Part shown: positions 50,278-59,284 of the stretch, in pieces
How positions within the stretch are numbered: the stretch's first letter is position 1
Layout: the number at the start of each line of letters is the position of its first letter
NCBI RefSeq assembly: GCF_009856865.1
Contig: NZ_WVUD01000012.1
Coordinates: forward strand, 1-64,000
DNA length: 64,000 bases
Origin: Solidesulfovibrio aerotolerans
GTDB taxonomy: Bacteria > Desulfobacterota > Desulfovibrionia > Desulfovibrionales > Desulfovibrionaceae
Reading direction: 5' to 3'
Translations under genes and position numbers: made by a program
Notes under the pieces: generated by a model
Told to the model about the DNA's origin: nothing
What the model saw: only the letters and a program-made list of their open reading frames with translations
The model's database searches: none

Positions 50278-52332
50278 CTAGCGGCCTTCGCCGAGGCTGT
50301 TGCTGCGAAACGCCGCCACCAGATCTTCCAGGCCGTCCACCTGCCGCGTCAGATCCTCCACCACACCGGCCGATTCCCGCATACCCTGGGCGATCTCCGA
50401 GGACAGGCGGCTGACTTCCTCTTCGGCCCGGTTGATCTCTTCGCTGGTGGCCGACTGCTCCTCGGCCGCCGTGGCAATGCCCTGGACCTGGGCCGACGTC
50501 TCGTCCACCAGGGCCACGATCTGGGCCAGGGCCGTTTCCGAAGCGCCGGCCAATTCGGTGGCGTCAGCCACGGCCCGGGTCGCTTCGTCCACCTTGGCCA
50601 TGCTGTCCCGGGCACCGATCTGGATGGCCCCGATGGAGGCACCCACTTCCTTGGTGGCGGTCATGGTCTTTTCAGCCAGCTTGCGCACCTCATCGGCCAC
50701 CACGGCAAAGCCCCGGCCGGCATCGCCGGCCCGGGCCGCCTCGATGGCGGCGTTTAAGGCCAGCAGGTTGGTCTGGTCGGCGATGTCGGAAATGACGTTC
50801 ATGATGGTCCCGATGGCCTGCGCCTTGGCCCCGAGTTCGTCCATGCCGGCCTTGACCTCGCGGGATACCGCGTCCACGCGGCTGATGGCGGCGATGGATT
50901 TTTCCACCACCGTGCGGCCATTGACGGCCTGGGCCCGGGCGTCGTCGGCCTTGGTCGAAGCGGCGGCGGCATTCTTGGCCACTTCCAGCACCGTGGCGTT
51001 CATCTCTTCCATGGCCGTGGCGGTTTCGGTGGTGCGGCGCTCCTGCTCGCCCACCGAGGTGGAAACCGTGGCAATTTCCCGGGAAAGCTGCTCGGCCACG
51101 CCGGTCAGGGTGTCCATGACGCCTTGCAGGCGGTCGGCGGCCATGGCCAACCCCTGGCTTTTGGCAGTTTCAGCCTGCTCGTTGGCTTGCCGGGCCTCCT
51201 CCAGAGCTGTGGACACCCGGTCGGCCTGGGCCAGGGCTTCCGCACCCTTGGCTTTGGCTTCTTCCAGGCTGGTTTCGATGCTGGCGCTCATGGCGCTTAA
51301 AGCCTCGCCAAGCGTTTGCAATTCGTCGCCACTGGCAATGTGCAGGCGCTGTCCGTGGTCGCCCTTGGCCACGGCGGCGGCGAAGTCCATGCAGGCCCGC
51401 AGCTTGCCCAGGACCGCGACATTAAGCAGCATGAAAACGGCAGCCAGAATGGCCAGGGTGACAGCCAGGGCGATGCCGGCATTTTGCCGGGTGGCCGCGT
51501 CGGCATAGGCGCGAAATTCCGCCAGCGGCGCTTCAACAACGACACGCCAGCCGGTTTTGGCATCAAAGGCGACGGCGGCCAGATGGTCACCGGAAGCATC
51601 GCTGTAGTCCAGGACCGCGTTGCCGGTGGTGGCCAGAATGCGCTTGCCGATGTCGGTGGCGGCGAAATCCGTCTTCATGAGCAGCGACTTGTCGGGATGG
51701 GCCAGGATCATACCCTGGGCGTCGAGGATAAAGGCATAGCCGGTCTGGCCGATCTTGGTCGCGGCCAGATCGGCGGTCAGCGATTCGAGATCCATACCGC
51801 AGTTGATCAGGCCAACGAGTTTGCCGGCCCCGTCGCGGATAGGCTGGGCCAGCACCACGGCGGCTTTGCCGGTGGTGCGGCTGATAAGGGCCTTGGACAC
51901 CACGTCGGTCTTGGTGTCCCGGACCACAGCGGCAAAATAGTCCCGGTCGGCCACATTGACCTTGCCGATGGCGGCTGGATTGGTGGAGGCTGTGGCCAAC
52001 CCTTTGAGGTCGAAGACATTGGCGTAATCCACGCCAACCATGCCTTTGACCAGGGTGGTGAGCAAGGCGTTGGCCTCGGCGGCGCTCTGCCCTTGGGCTG
52101 CGGCGACGAGTTGCGGCGTTTTGGCGAAACTGGCCAGGAGGGCGAGGTTGTCCGTCACCGAGCCGGCCACCTCCTTGAGCATCGCCTGGTCCAAAAGGAC
52201 CATGGACTGGCTTTCGACCTGCTTGAAGGCCGATTTGACGGAGCGGTCGTTGCAAATGACCAAAGCCGCCATGCCGATGACGACAATGCCGAGGATCGGT
52301 GCAAAAAATTTGGCGCGAAGTGAAAGACGCAT
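50278..52332 (-). CDS. methyl-accepting chemotaxis protein with periplasmic Cache domain
   Basis: 684 residues from ATG 52332 (GGAGGG upstream). Helix at about 10-30, double-Cache-type sensor (about 45-280: [48 protein letters not shown]), helix at about 285-310, HAMP, long coiled coil and the chemoreceptor tip with [20 protein letters not shown] and [17 protein letters not shown]. Cache domains bind small carboxylates, amino acids or similar. Methyl-acceptor Glu/Gln occur in the flanking helices. No C-terminal CheR pentapeptide was seen. Confidence 0.93.
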   Translation of the reverse strand: MRLSLRAKFFAPILGIVVIGMAALVICNDRSVKSAFKQVESQSMVLLDQAMLKEVAGSVTDNLALLASFAKTPQLVAAAQGQSAAEANALLTTLVKGMVGVDYANVFDLKGLATASTNPAAIGKVNVADRDYFAAVVRDTKTDVVSKALISRTTGKAAVVLAQPIRDGAGKLVGLINCGMDLESLTADLAATKIGQTGYAFILDAQGMILAHPDKSLLMKTDFAATDIGKRILATTGNAVLDYSDASGDHLAAVAFDAKTGWRVVVEAPLAEFRAYADAATRQNAGIALAVTLAILAAVFMLLNVAVLGKLRACMDFAAAVAKGDHGQRLHIASGDELQTLGEALSAMSASIETSLEEAKAKGAEALAQADRVSTALEEARQANEQAETAKSQGLAMAADRLQGVMDTLTGVAEQLSREIATVSTSVGEQERRTTETATAMEEMNATVLEVAKNAAAASTKADDARAQAVNGRTVVEKSIAAISRVDAVSREVKAGMDELGAKAQAIGTIMNVISDIADQTNLLALNAAIEAARAGDAGRGFAVVADEVRKLAEKTMTATKEVGASIGAIQIGARDSMAKVDEATRAVADATELAGASETALAQIVALVDETSAQVQGIATAAEEQSATSEEINRAEEEVSRLSSEIAQGMRESAGVVEDLTRQVDGLEDLVAAFRSNSLGEGR

Positions 52333-52731
52333 AGCGTTCCCTCCAGACGAGAGTTCCGGCGTGGCACAACAAAGCCACATGACATTATTTATATATATGT
52401 CACAAGACCGGCACCATGTCTATCGGCTCGCTGTGAAAAGTGATTACTCTGGCAACCTATTTGGCCTGCCTCCAGGGAGGATATTCTTCCAATTCTGTAA
52501 AAAGTGATTTCTCTCTTCTGACAGGGCGCAACGCAATGCCAGGCCGCAAGTGCAGCCTTTGCAAATCTGGAGCCGGCCGCATTGAGGCCGTGGAGTGGCC
52601 CGGCCCAAGATGGACAGAGACATGGAGCAGTGGTGTGCAGCCCGGTTCAGAGTCGCTATGGTAAAATACGACACAAAATGCTGTGTGTTGTGGCAAGCCT
52701 GCGGGATGTGGCGGTGTGAGGCTCAAAAGAG
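52333..52731. other. leader of the chemoreceptor gene and possible gene remnant
   Basis: An A+T-rich island at 52375-52410 holds a dyad (see 52380). AAAAGTGATT[A/T]CTCT occurs twice, at 52436 and 52500. From 52535 a short plus-strand frame of 42 codons starts MPGRKCSLCKSGAGRIEA; the CxxC start is like the N-terminus of small zinc-binding phage-type HTH proteins, but it ends early, so it is at most a fragment. Nothing else was recognised. Confidence 0.3.
52380..52402. promoter_or_regulatory. A+T-rich dyad upstream of the chemoreceptor
   Basis: TGACAT-N11-ATGTCA with the spacer wholly A/T (TATTTATATAT-like). About 50-70 nt before the receptor start, where promoter and operator are expected; the minus strand reads TATAAAT within it. 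Candidate -10 and/or regulator site. Confidence 0.35.
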
Positions 52732-52876
52732 TGCCTCCGGCGGCCAAAGGGCTGAGCCCTTTGGAATCCCTCCTGGAAGGCAGGGATTTAAGGGGAGCGT
52801 TTGCCGCTTCGCCCCCCCTTATTAACTTCTCCAAGTGCAGGGGTCCGGGGGGATCATCCCCCCGGCCGCCGGAGGC
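52732..52876. repeat. dispersed hairpin element, copy F (145 bp form)
   Basis: TGCCTCCGGCGGCC, hairpin AAAGGGC-TGA-GCCCTTT, GGAATCCCTCC, later GGGGGG-ATCATC-CCCCCC and CGGCCGCCGGAGGC. Very similar to copy D and in the same orientation. Just downstream of the purH-type gene's stop (minus strand, 38 nt). Confidence 0.9.
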
Positions 52877-52914
52877 CTCTTCTGCCTCTCCTGCCTCTTC
52901 CGCTCTCCCCCCTC

Positions 52915-53508
52915 TTAGGCATCAGCCAAGTACGTGGCGATGGCGTCGTCGTAGGTGCTGGTCTGGCGGAAGGTGGCGGCGGCGGTTTTTTGGCGCAGGG
53001 CCAGCGGGGCCTGCATGGTGTTTCCGGCCAGGGCGTCCATGACTTCGGCATAGAAAGCCGGGTCCGGCACCACCAGGATGGAGGCGAAATTTTTGGCAGA
53101 AGCGCGCAGCAGGGTCGGGCCGCCGATATCGATCTGCTCCACCATTTCGGGCAGGGGCAGTTTTTTCTCCAGGGCCTTGCCGAAGGCGTAGAGATTGACC
53201 ACCACCATGTCAAAGGCGGCGATGCCGTGTTTGGCAAGGGTGGCCAGGTGTTCGGGATTGTCCTTGTCGGCCAGGATGCCGCCGTGGACGTTGGGGTGCA
53301 GGGTTTTGACTCGGCCGTTTAAGATTTCGGGAAACCCGGTCACGTCGCTGACGGAGGTCACGGGCAGCCCCGCTTCCATGAGCAGTTTGCGGGTGCCGCC
53401 GGTGGAGACCAGTTCGACCCCGGCAGCGGACAGGAACCGGGCCAGTTCAGGCAGACCGGTCTTGTCCGTGACGCTTAACAGCGCCCGTTTGATTGGCAAA
53501 AAATCCAT
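52915..53508 (-). CDS. purH: IMP cyclohydrolase (PurH N-terminal domain only)
   Basis: 197 residues from ATG 53508 (GAGGT upstream). It is the MGS-like IMP cyclohydrolase half of PurH: KRALLSVTDKTGLPELARFL, LVSTGGTRKLLMEAGL, VSDVTGFPEILNGRVKTLHP, VVVNLYAF, EQIDIGGPTLLRASAKNF. It closes FAICAR to IMP, the last step of purine synthesis. The AICAR transformylase half (about 320 residues) is absent, so that step must be done by another protein (a separate domain gene or PurP-type enzyme) elsewhere. Confidence 0.9.
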   Translation of the reverse strand: MDFLPIKRALLSVTDKTGLPELARFLSAAGVELVSTGGTRKLLMEAGLPVTSVSDVTGFPEILNGRVKTLHPNVHGGILADKDNPEHLATLAKHGIAAFDMVVVNLYAFGKALEKKLPLPEMVEQIDIGGPTLLRASAKNFASILVVPDPAFYAEVMDALAGNTMQAPLALRQKTAAATFRQTSTYDDAIATYLADA

Positions 53509-53650
53509 GCTGGACCTCGCTTTTTTCAGGCGAGGTGCCACAACCCGGCCGGCTTGGCAAGGGCGCGGGGCGCTCCTGGTCGGGACGTCCGGCCGCTGAC
53601 GGGTCTTCGGCCGGACGTCGCAAAGGGATGCCGCGTATAGGGCGAGAAAG

Positions 53651-54223
53651 CTAGGCGGCGACCCGCTTGAGTTCCTCGGCCAGTTCCCTGGCGGCAGCAT
53701 TGGCCGGATCCTGCAACAGGATCTGATCCAGTTCGTTGCCGGCTTCGGTGTGGCGGCCGAGATTGACCAGACAGCCGGCCAGGGTGAAGCGCACCTCGTG
53801 CTTGATGGGGTCCAGGGCGAGGTAATCCTGCAAATAGGGCAGGACTTCCCCCAGACGTGCGTCGGCATGGGCCAGCCGCACGAGGCCGAAAAGGGCCACG
53901 AGGTTTTCAGGATTTTTCGCCAGGGCACCCTTGAAATGGGTGAAGGCCTCGGCAGTCTCGCCACGCTCCATTTCGATCAGCGCCATGCCCGACAGGGACC
54001 GGTCGTCGGCCTCGATGGAGGAGGCCTTGCGGTAGAGCAGCATGGCATCGTCGAGCTGGCCGCGCTGGACGGCGATGGTGGCCAGACCCAGATAGGGGTC
54101 GGGATGGATGCCGTTATTGGTCATGGCCTTGCCGTAATACTCTTCGGCTTTGTCCAGGTCGCCCATGAACAGATAACACTCGCCGAGTTCCTTGTTGATT
54201 TCGTAGTCCAATTGCCCACTCAT
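53651..54223 (-). CDS. TPR-repeat protein
   Basis: 190 residues from ATG 54223 (GGAGGGG upstream). About five tetratricopeptide repeats: LGECYLFMGDLDKAEEYYGK, PYLGLATIAVQRGQLDDAML, LSGMALIEMERGETAEAFTH, LFGLVRLAHADARLGEVLP, FTLAGCLVNLGRHTEAGNEL. No signal peptide, so cytosolic. Such proteins are scaffolds; it precedes the flagellar operon in opposite orientation (divergent), but no direct link is shown. Confidence 0.75.
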   Translation of the reverse strand: MSGQLDYEINKELGECYLFMGDLDKAEEYYGKAMTNNGIHPDPYLGLATIAVQRGQLDDAMLLYRKASSIEADDRSLSGMALIEMERGETAEAFTHFKGALAKNPENLVALFGLVRLAHADARLGEVLPYLQDYLALDPIKHEVRFTLAGCLVNLGRHTEAGNELDQILLQDPANAAARELAEELKRVAA

Positions 54224-54515
54224 GACATCCCCTCCATTCGCGGCAGCCCGTTTTGCTGGATTTGGGCGCTTGCCGTTTCGCGCCGCCTGGCAGCGACGCC
54301 TCAGATGGTACGTGTCGGCTTTCGCCGGCCTGGCAGTGCGACCTGTCAGGTGAAGCGTGTCTAGCAATCGGTGTGCCAACCTGTTTTTGCCGCCTGCCTC
54401 CGCGTTCCAGGGCCTTGGCAGCAATGAAGGTTTTGGGAAATGCGCTTCGCTTTATTAGAATGTGAAACATATATCCGGAAAAAAATTCCTGACACGCCGA
54501 CGCGTTCGATCCGGC

Positions 54516-54530
54516 TGGAACGCTTTTTGC
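54516..54530 (+). promoter_or_regulatory. sigma-54 promoter of the flagellar operon
   Basis: TGGAACGCTTTTTGC matches the RpoN pattern TGGCACG-N4-TTGC with exactly 10 nt between GG (-24) and GC (-12). It lies 67 nt before flgB. Flagellar operons in related deltaproteobacteria are RpoN-controlled. Confidence 0.75.
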
Positions 54531-54596
54531 CCTAGGAAGCAGCGAACCCGGGGTAATCCACCCGGGACAGTCCGCCCAAGCGGAGGGAAAAACGCA

Positions 54597-55007
54597 ATGA
54601 AAACAATATTTTCAAATAATATCGGGCTGATCGGCAAGGTCATGGACCTGCACCTGGAGCGTCAGAATCTTGTCATGTCCAATCTGGCCAACCTGGACGT
54701 GCCCGCCTACAAGGCCCGCTCCCTGGATTTTGAAAAGGAACTCCAGTCGGCGCTCAATACCAACGACAAGGGCAAGATGACCCGCACCAGCGGCGGCCAT
54801 CTGCCCACGGTTTTTAACGCCGCAGGCTTTGAAGGCGATCTGGAGATGGGGTGGAAGCCCCGGGTGGTCCAGGGCCTGGACAGCGTCAATATGGAAAAGG
54901 AAATGACGGTCATGGCCAAAAACACGTTGATGTACAACGCCCTGGCCGACCTGGCAAAGAGAGATTTCGAAGGTCTGCAAAAGGTCATCATCGACGGAGG
55001 CAAGTAG
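54597..55007 (+). CDS. flgB: flagellar basal-body rod protein FlgB
   Basis: 136 residues, CGGAGGG before ATG 54597. It has the rod-protein N-terminus (LERQNLVMSNLANLDVPAYK), with the ANxxTPxYKA-like motif, and the C-terminal helix VNMEKEMTVMAKNTLMYNAL. The proximal rod subunit, exported by the flagellar type III system. First gene of flgB-flgC-fliE-fliF-fliG-fliH-fliI, expressed from the sigma-54 promoter. Confidence 0.95.
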   Translation: MKTIFSNNIGLIGKVMDLHLERQNLVMSNLANLDVPAYKARSLDFEKELQSALNTNDKGKMTRTSGGHLPTVFNAAGFEGDLEMGWKPRVVQGLDSVNMEKEMTVMAKNTLMYNALADLAKRDFEGLQKVIIDGGK

Positions 55008-55008
55008 C

Positions 55009-55449
55009 ATGGATCTCTTTACCGCGCTGGACATCGGTTCGTCGGGCATGTCGGCCCAGCGGACCACGATGAACACCATCTCCATGAACCTGGCCAATAT
55101 CAAGACCACCAGGACGGTCAACGGCGGCGGGCCTTACGTGCGCAAGTCCGTCATGCTGGAATCGACCCCGGTGGACAGCCCGTTTTCCAGCGCCATGAAA
55201 ACGGCCATGGACCGCGACCTGGCCGGAGTCAAGGTGACGGGCATGGTCGACGACAACCGGCCGTTTCGCATGCAGTACGAGCCGGGCCATCCCGACGCCA
55301 ACGCCGACGGCTACGTCGCCTATCCCGACATCAACGTGGTTGAGGAGATGGCCAACATGATCACGGCCATGCGCAGCTACGAAGCGTCAAGCTCATCCGT
55401 CGGCACCGTCAAAAACATGTTCAACAAAGCCCTGGAAATCGGGCGTTAA
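55009..55449 (+). CDS. flgC: flagellar basal-body rod protein FlgC
   Basis: 146 residues. Rod N-terminus DIGSSGMSAQRTTMNTISMN with LANIKTTRT and the C-terminal INVVEEMANMITAMRSYEA. Proximal rod component. The gene begins 1 nt after flgB, so the two are translationally coupled. Confidence 0.95.
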   Translation: MDLFTALDIGSSGMSAQRTTMNTISMNLANIKTTRTVNGGGPYVRKSVMLESTPVDSPFSSAMKTAMDRDLAGVKVTGMVDDNRPFRMQYEPGHPDANADGYVAYPDINVVEEMANMITAMRSYEASSSSVGTVKNMFNKALEIGR

Positions 55450-55461
55450 CGGAGAAGCACC

Positions 55462-55788
55462 ATGGCCATCCCACCGCTCGCCCTGTCCGCCTACCAAAAC
55501 GCCATGGGCCAGTCCCAGGGCATCTCGTCGAAGGTGTCGCGCTCCCTGGCCAAGCCGGCCGCCCCGGCCGAAGGCTTCGGCCAGACGCTGCTCGACTCCG
55601 TAACGCGCGTCAATGACATGCAAAATCAAAAGGCCGGCATGGTCGAATCCTTTGTTTCAGGCAAGAGCGAGAACGTCCATGAGCTGATGATCAATCTGCA
55701 AAAGGCCAGCACGGCCATGCAGATGACCACGGCCGTGCGCGGCAAGGTTCTCGACGCCTACCGCGAATTGGTCAAAATCCAATTCTAG
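55462..55788 (+). CDS. fliE: flagellar hook-basal body protein FliE
   Basis: 108 residues. Central part SFVSGKSENVHELMINLQKA with the MS-ring-to-rod linker helix, C-terminal MTTAVRGKVLDAYRELVKIQ. Joins the MS ring to the rod. 12 nt after flgC. Confidence 0.95.
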   Translation: MAIPPLALSAYQNAMGQSQGISSKVSRSLAKPAAPAEGFGQTLLDSVTRVNDMQNQKAGMVESFVSGKSENVHELMINLQKASTAMQMTTAVRGKVLDAYRELVKIQF

Positions 55789-55839
55789 GCCCGATTCCTG
55801 CTAGAGCCGCCTTAAACGAAGCCCGCCAGGAGAACCGCC

Positions 55840-57483
55840 ATGCCTGACTTTGTGAAGCAGCACTTCGAGAAACTCATCCAGTACTGGTCCAATCGATCGG
55901 CTGCCCAACGCATCCTTCTGGTCGGCTTGTCCGCCTCCCTGGTCATCGCCTTCGGCGTGATGCTCATCTTCCTCAACCAGCCGGATATGCGCGTCCTTTA
56001 TACCAATATGGGCCAGGAAGACGCCTCCCGGGTGGTGGGACTGCTCAAGGCCTCCAAGACGCCCTACGAGCTGCGCGACAACGGAACCACCGTGCTGGTG
56101 CCGGCCGAGGCCGTGTACGAACAGCGCCTCAAGGTGGCCGGCGAAGGCGTCATGCGCGGCCAGGGCATCGGCTTCGAGCTTTTTGACGAACTCAAAGTGG
56201 GCCAGACCGACTTCGTGCAGCGCATCAACTACACGCGCGCCCTGCAAGGCGAACTGTCCCGCACCATCAGCGAATTTCCCCAGGTGGAAAAGACCCGCGT
56301 CCATCTGGTGCTGCCCCAGAAGAGCCTTTTTATCGAAGAGCAGAAAAAGGCCACGGCCTCGGTGGTCCTGACCCTGCGCAAGGGCCAAAAACTTGACGCC
56401 AAGCAATTGCTGGGCATCGTCAATCTGGTGGCCATGTCCGTGGAAGGCCTCACCCCGGAACACATCACCGTCACCGACACCACCGGCCAGTCCCTGTACC
56501 AGCCGCGTGGCGAAGGCGGCCTGGACGGGATGACCACCACCCAGTTCGAATACAAAAACACGGTCGAATCCAACCTGGAAAACCGCCTCGAACAGATTCT
56601 CACCCCCATCCTCGGCCCGGGCCGGTCTTTGGCCAAGGTCAATGTGGAACTGGATTTTGCCCAGCGCACCACCCGCAAGGAAATGTATGACCCCAACGCC
56701 ACCGTGGTGCGCAGTGAGCAAAAAAGCGATGAATCCACCTCCGGTTCCGCTGCCGTGGACGCCTCGGGTGCCACCACCACCCCGCGCGGCGGCGGCCAGG
56801 CCGTGCCCAACACCAATTTCCGGGGCGAAGGCTATTCCGGTACCGAATCCACCCAGAAGTCCAGCCGGGAAAACAAGACCACCAACTACGAGATAAACAA
56901 GGAAGAACAAAACATCGTCAACCCGGTTGGCGAGATGAAGCGGCAGTCCATTGCGGTTATCGTTGACGGGACGTACGAGAAGGTTGAAGGTTCGGGCACG
57001 TACAAGTATATTCCCCGCCCGGCCGAAGAACTGGAGCGCATCAAGCAGATCGTGTCCCGGGCCTGCGGCCTGGACAGCGCGCGCGGCGACGAGATCCAGG
57101 TGTCGAGCTTCGAGTTCGGCCCGCCCGACGCCTCGCTGGAACCGAGCCTGCTCCAGACCATGATGGAATACGCCCAGCGTCTGGGCAAGCCTTTCATCAA
57201 CGGCCTGCTGATCTTTCTGTTCCTTATCCTGGTCGTACGGCCGGTGGTGCTGGCGCTGATCCGGCCCCGGGTCACTGAAGAGGAGATCGAAACCTTGGAA
57301 CGTCTGCCCGAAGGTGAAGCCCGGCTGGCTCTGGCCGAGGCCGAGGAAAGCGAGGACGCGGCAGCCCTGTTGGAGCCGGGTCGGCAGTTCGAACTGGCCA
57401 AGCACCAGGCGCTGCAACTTTTTGAAGAAAACATGGAGCAGTCCATCTCGCTGCTCAAGTCCTGGCTCAAGCAGGAGGCCTAA
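55840..57483 (+). CDS. fliF: flagellar MS-ring protein FliF
   Basis: 547 residues. First helix about 25-43 (ILLVGLSASLVIAFGVML), the YscJ/FliF ring-building domains (VLYTNMGQEDASRVVGLLKA, FDELKVGQTDFVQRINYTRA, VEKTRVHLVLPQKSLF), a long polar loop with Gly/Ser/Thr and GGGQAVPNT, second helix about 448-470, and a cytosolic C-terminal segment that binds FliG. Length is normal for the family. Frames on the opposite strand are open but without codon character. Confidence 0.96.
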   Translation: MPDFVKQHFEKLIQYWSNRSAAQRILLVGLSASLVIAFGVMLIFLNQPDMRVLYTNMGQEDASRVVGLLKASKTPYELRDNGTTVLVPAEAVYEQRLKVAGEGVMRGQGIGFELFDELKVGQTDFVQRINYTRALQGELSRTISEFPQVEKTRVHLVLPQKSLFIEEQKKATASVVLTLRKGQKLDAKQLLGIVNLVAMSVEGLTPEHITVTDTTGQSLYQPRGEGGLDGMTTTQFEYKNTVESNLENRLEQILTPILGPGRSLAKVNVELDFAQRTTRKEMYDPNATVVRSEQKSDESTSGSAAVDASGATTTPRGGGQAVPNTNFRGEGYSGTESTQKSSRENKTTNYEINKEEQNIVNPVGEMKRQSIAVIVDGTYEKVEGSGTYKYIPRPAEELERIKQIVSRACGLDSARGDEIQVSSFEFGPPDASLEPSLLQTMMEYAQRLGKPFINGLLIFLFLILVVRPVVLALIRPRVTEEEIETLERLPEGEARLALAEAEESEDAAALLEPGRQFELAKHQALQLFEENMEQSISLLKSWLKQEA

Positions 57484-57489
57484 ACCCGC

Positions 57490-58491
57490 ATGCCCTCCAC
57501 GATGACCGGTCCGCAAAAGACCGCCGTACTGTGTCTGGCCCTTGGTGAAAAGTTCGCCGGCGAGGTGTTCAAACGCCTGGACCGTCGCGAAATCGCCACC
57601 ATCTCCAAGGCCATGATGGACATCGAGACCGTGCCCAAGGAACAGGTCGAGGCGGTGGTCTACGAATTCAACGACGCCTTGCAGGTCAGCCGCGACATGG
57701 TCACGGGCGGCCCGGATCAGGTGCGCCGGCTGTTGTCCAAGACCCTTGATTCCGACACGGCCAAATATATCATGGAGTCGCTGGAACTCGACACCGGCCC
57801 GACCCCCTTCCAGGAACTGGGCAACGTCTCCCCGCGCATCCTGGCCCAGATCCTTCGCAACGAGCATCCCCAGACCCTGGCCCTTATTCTCGGGCATCTG
57901 CACCCCGAGCAGGCGGCCGAGCTGCTCCAGAATCTGCCCTCCGGTGTTCGGGCCGAGGTGCTCATGCGCCTGTCCAAGCTCGAAGCCGTGGCCGAAGATA
58001 TGCTCATGGAAGTGGACAAGGTGCTGCAAAACCAGCTCATCGCCATGGGCGGCAAGGAAGGCAAGAAGGTCGGCGGCATAACGGCCGTGGCCGAAATCCT
58101 CAACGCCGTGGACCGGGCCACCGAAGAAGAAGTGCTCTCCGAGATCGAGGAAGAATCCGCCCAGACGGCCGAGGACATCCGCAACCTCATGTTCGTCTTC
58201 GAGGATATAAAGGCCCTGGACGACCGGGCTATCCGCGAACTGCTCAAGGAAGTCTCCAACGAGGAGCTGACCCAGGCCCTAAAGGGTGCTTCCGAAGAAT
58301 TACGCGACAAGTTCTTTAAAAACCTGTCCGAACGCGCCGCCAACATGATCCAGGAAGACCTGGAAATCATGGGCCCCATCCGCTTGGCCGAAGTGGAAGG
58401 CGCCCAGCAGAATGTGGTCAAGACCGTGCGGCGTCTGGAGGCCGAGGGCAAGATCGCCATCGGTCGCGGAGGCGGGGATGTCTTCGTCTGA
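57490..58491 (+). CDS. fliG: flagellar motor switch protein FliG
   Basis: 333 residues, normal length. N domain (TGPQKTAVLCLALGEKFAGE) contacts FliF; the middle part has NEHPQTLALILGHLHPEQAA (EHPQ motif); the C domain (FVFEDIKALDDRAIRELLKE) holds the charged torque helix. Rotor/switch component that works with the MotAB stator. It starts 6 nt after fliF and overlaps fliH by 14 nt. Confidence 0.96.
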   Translation: MPSTMTGPQKTAVLCLALGEKFAGEVFKRLDRREIATISKAMMDIETVPKEQVEAVVYEFNDALQVSRDMVTGGPDQVRRLLSKTLDSDTAKYIMESLELDTGPTPFQELGNVSPRILAQILRNEHPQTLALILGHLHPEQAAELLQNLPSGVRAEVLMRLSKLEAVAEDMLMEVDKVLQNQLIAMGGKEGKKVGGITAVAEILNAVDRATEEEVLSEIEEESAQTAEDIRNLMFVFEDIKALDDRAIRELLKEVSNEELTQALKGASEELRDKFFKNLSERAANMIQEDLEIMGPIRLAEVEGAQQNVVKTVRRLEAEGKIAIGRGGGDVFV

Positions 58492-59284
58492 CGGGGAGCA
58501 AACCGCCGTCCTCACCGGACGGGTCATTCTCGGACCGGGTCTGGCCGGTCCGGGCGAAACCACCGTGGCCGAGCTGGAAGCCCACCGGTCGCCCGAAGAG
58601 CTGGAAAAAGTCGAGGCCCGCTTCTGGGATCGCCTGCGGACCAGGGCTTCGGCCAAGGCCCAAGCCATCATTGCCGAAGCCCTGGCCGAGGCCGAGCGCC
58701 TGCGGGTGCAAGCCCAGGCCGACGGCTACGCCCAGGGCCACGCCGAGGGCCATGCCGCCGCAACCGAAGCCGCCGAGGCTGCGGCCGAGGCCGAGATGGC
58801 CCGCATGGCCGCCTCTTTTGGCGGCATGGTCGAAACACTGGCCGGCGAACGCGACCGCCTGTGGCATCTCCAGCGCGAGGAATTTTTGACACTGCTGCGT
58901 CTGGCGGTGGAGCGCACCGTCAATGTCAGCATCGACTTTCGCCGCCAGGAGATCCTGGCCAATCTGCTCCATGAGGCCCTGGAAGCCATTGACGCCAAGG
59001 CCGAACCCACGCTGACCGTCCATCCCGAAGACGAAGCGCTTTTGCGCGAACTGCTCGTGCGGGCCAAGGCCGAACGGCCTAATCTGCATCGGGTGTCGGT
59101 GCGGGTTAATCCCGCCTTCATTCCAGGCAGCCTCTATCTCGAATATCCCGAAGGGTTGGTTGACAACACCATCGCCAGCCGGTTTGCCGAGGTCGAGACC
59201 GTGTTCGCCCATCTAAACGCTGCCGAAGCGTCCGGCGAAGACGGCCCCGAAGGCCTCCCCGGGGACGGCCATGGCAACGGTTGA
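58478..59284 (+). CDS. fliH: flagellar assembly protein FliH
   Basis: 268 residues from ATG 58478, inside the end of fliG. The middle is a long Ala/Glu helix (EALAEAERLRVQAQADGYAQ; GHAEGHAAATEAAEAAAEAE) typical of FliH, with AxxxG-type repeats, followed by a C-terminal domain (LLRLAVERTVNVSIDFRRQE, EYPEGLVDNTIASRFAEVE). It regulates and docks the FliI ATPase. Overlaps fliI by 14 nt. Confidence 0.9.
   Translation: MSSSDGEQTAVLTGRVILGPGLAGPGETTVAELEAHRSPEELEKVEARFWDRLRTRASAKAQAIIAEALAEAERLRVQAQADGYAQGHAEGHAAATEAAEAAAEAEMARMAASFGGMVETLAGERDRLWHLQREEFLTLLRLAVERTVNVSIDFRRQEILANLLHEALEAIDAKAEPTLTVHPEDEALLRELLVRAKAERPNLHRVSVRVNPAFIPGSLYLEYPEGLVDNTIASRFAEVETVFAHLNAAEASGEDGPEGLPGDGHGNG

Noticed and set aside
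52355-52380. Sigma-54 site for the chemoreceptor gene
   Set aside because: On the minus strand GG and GC are separated by 9 nt, not 10.
52500-52600. Possible c-di-GMP (GEMM) riboswitch
   Set aside because: Only short pieces such as GCAACGC and GGCC look similar; conserved core and pairing are missing, and the strand does not fit the chemoreceptor gene.
55801-58029. 742-codon minus-strand frame
   Set aside because: Lies opposite fliF and fliG; His/Gly/Leu-rich mirror composition.
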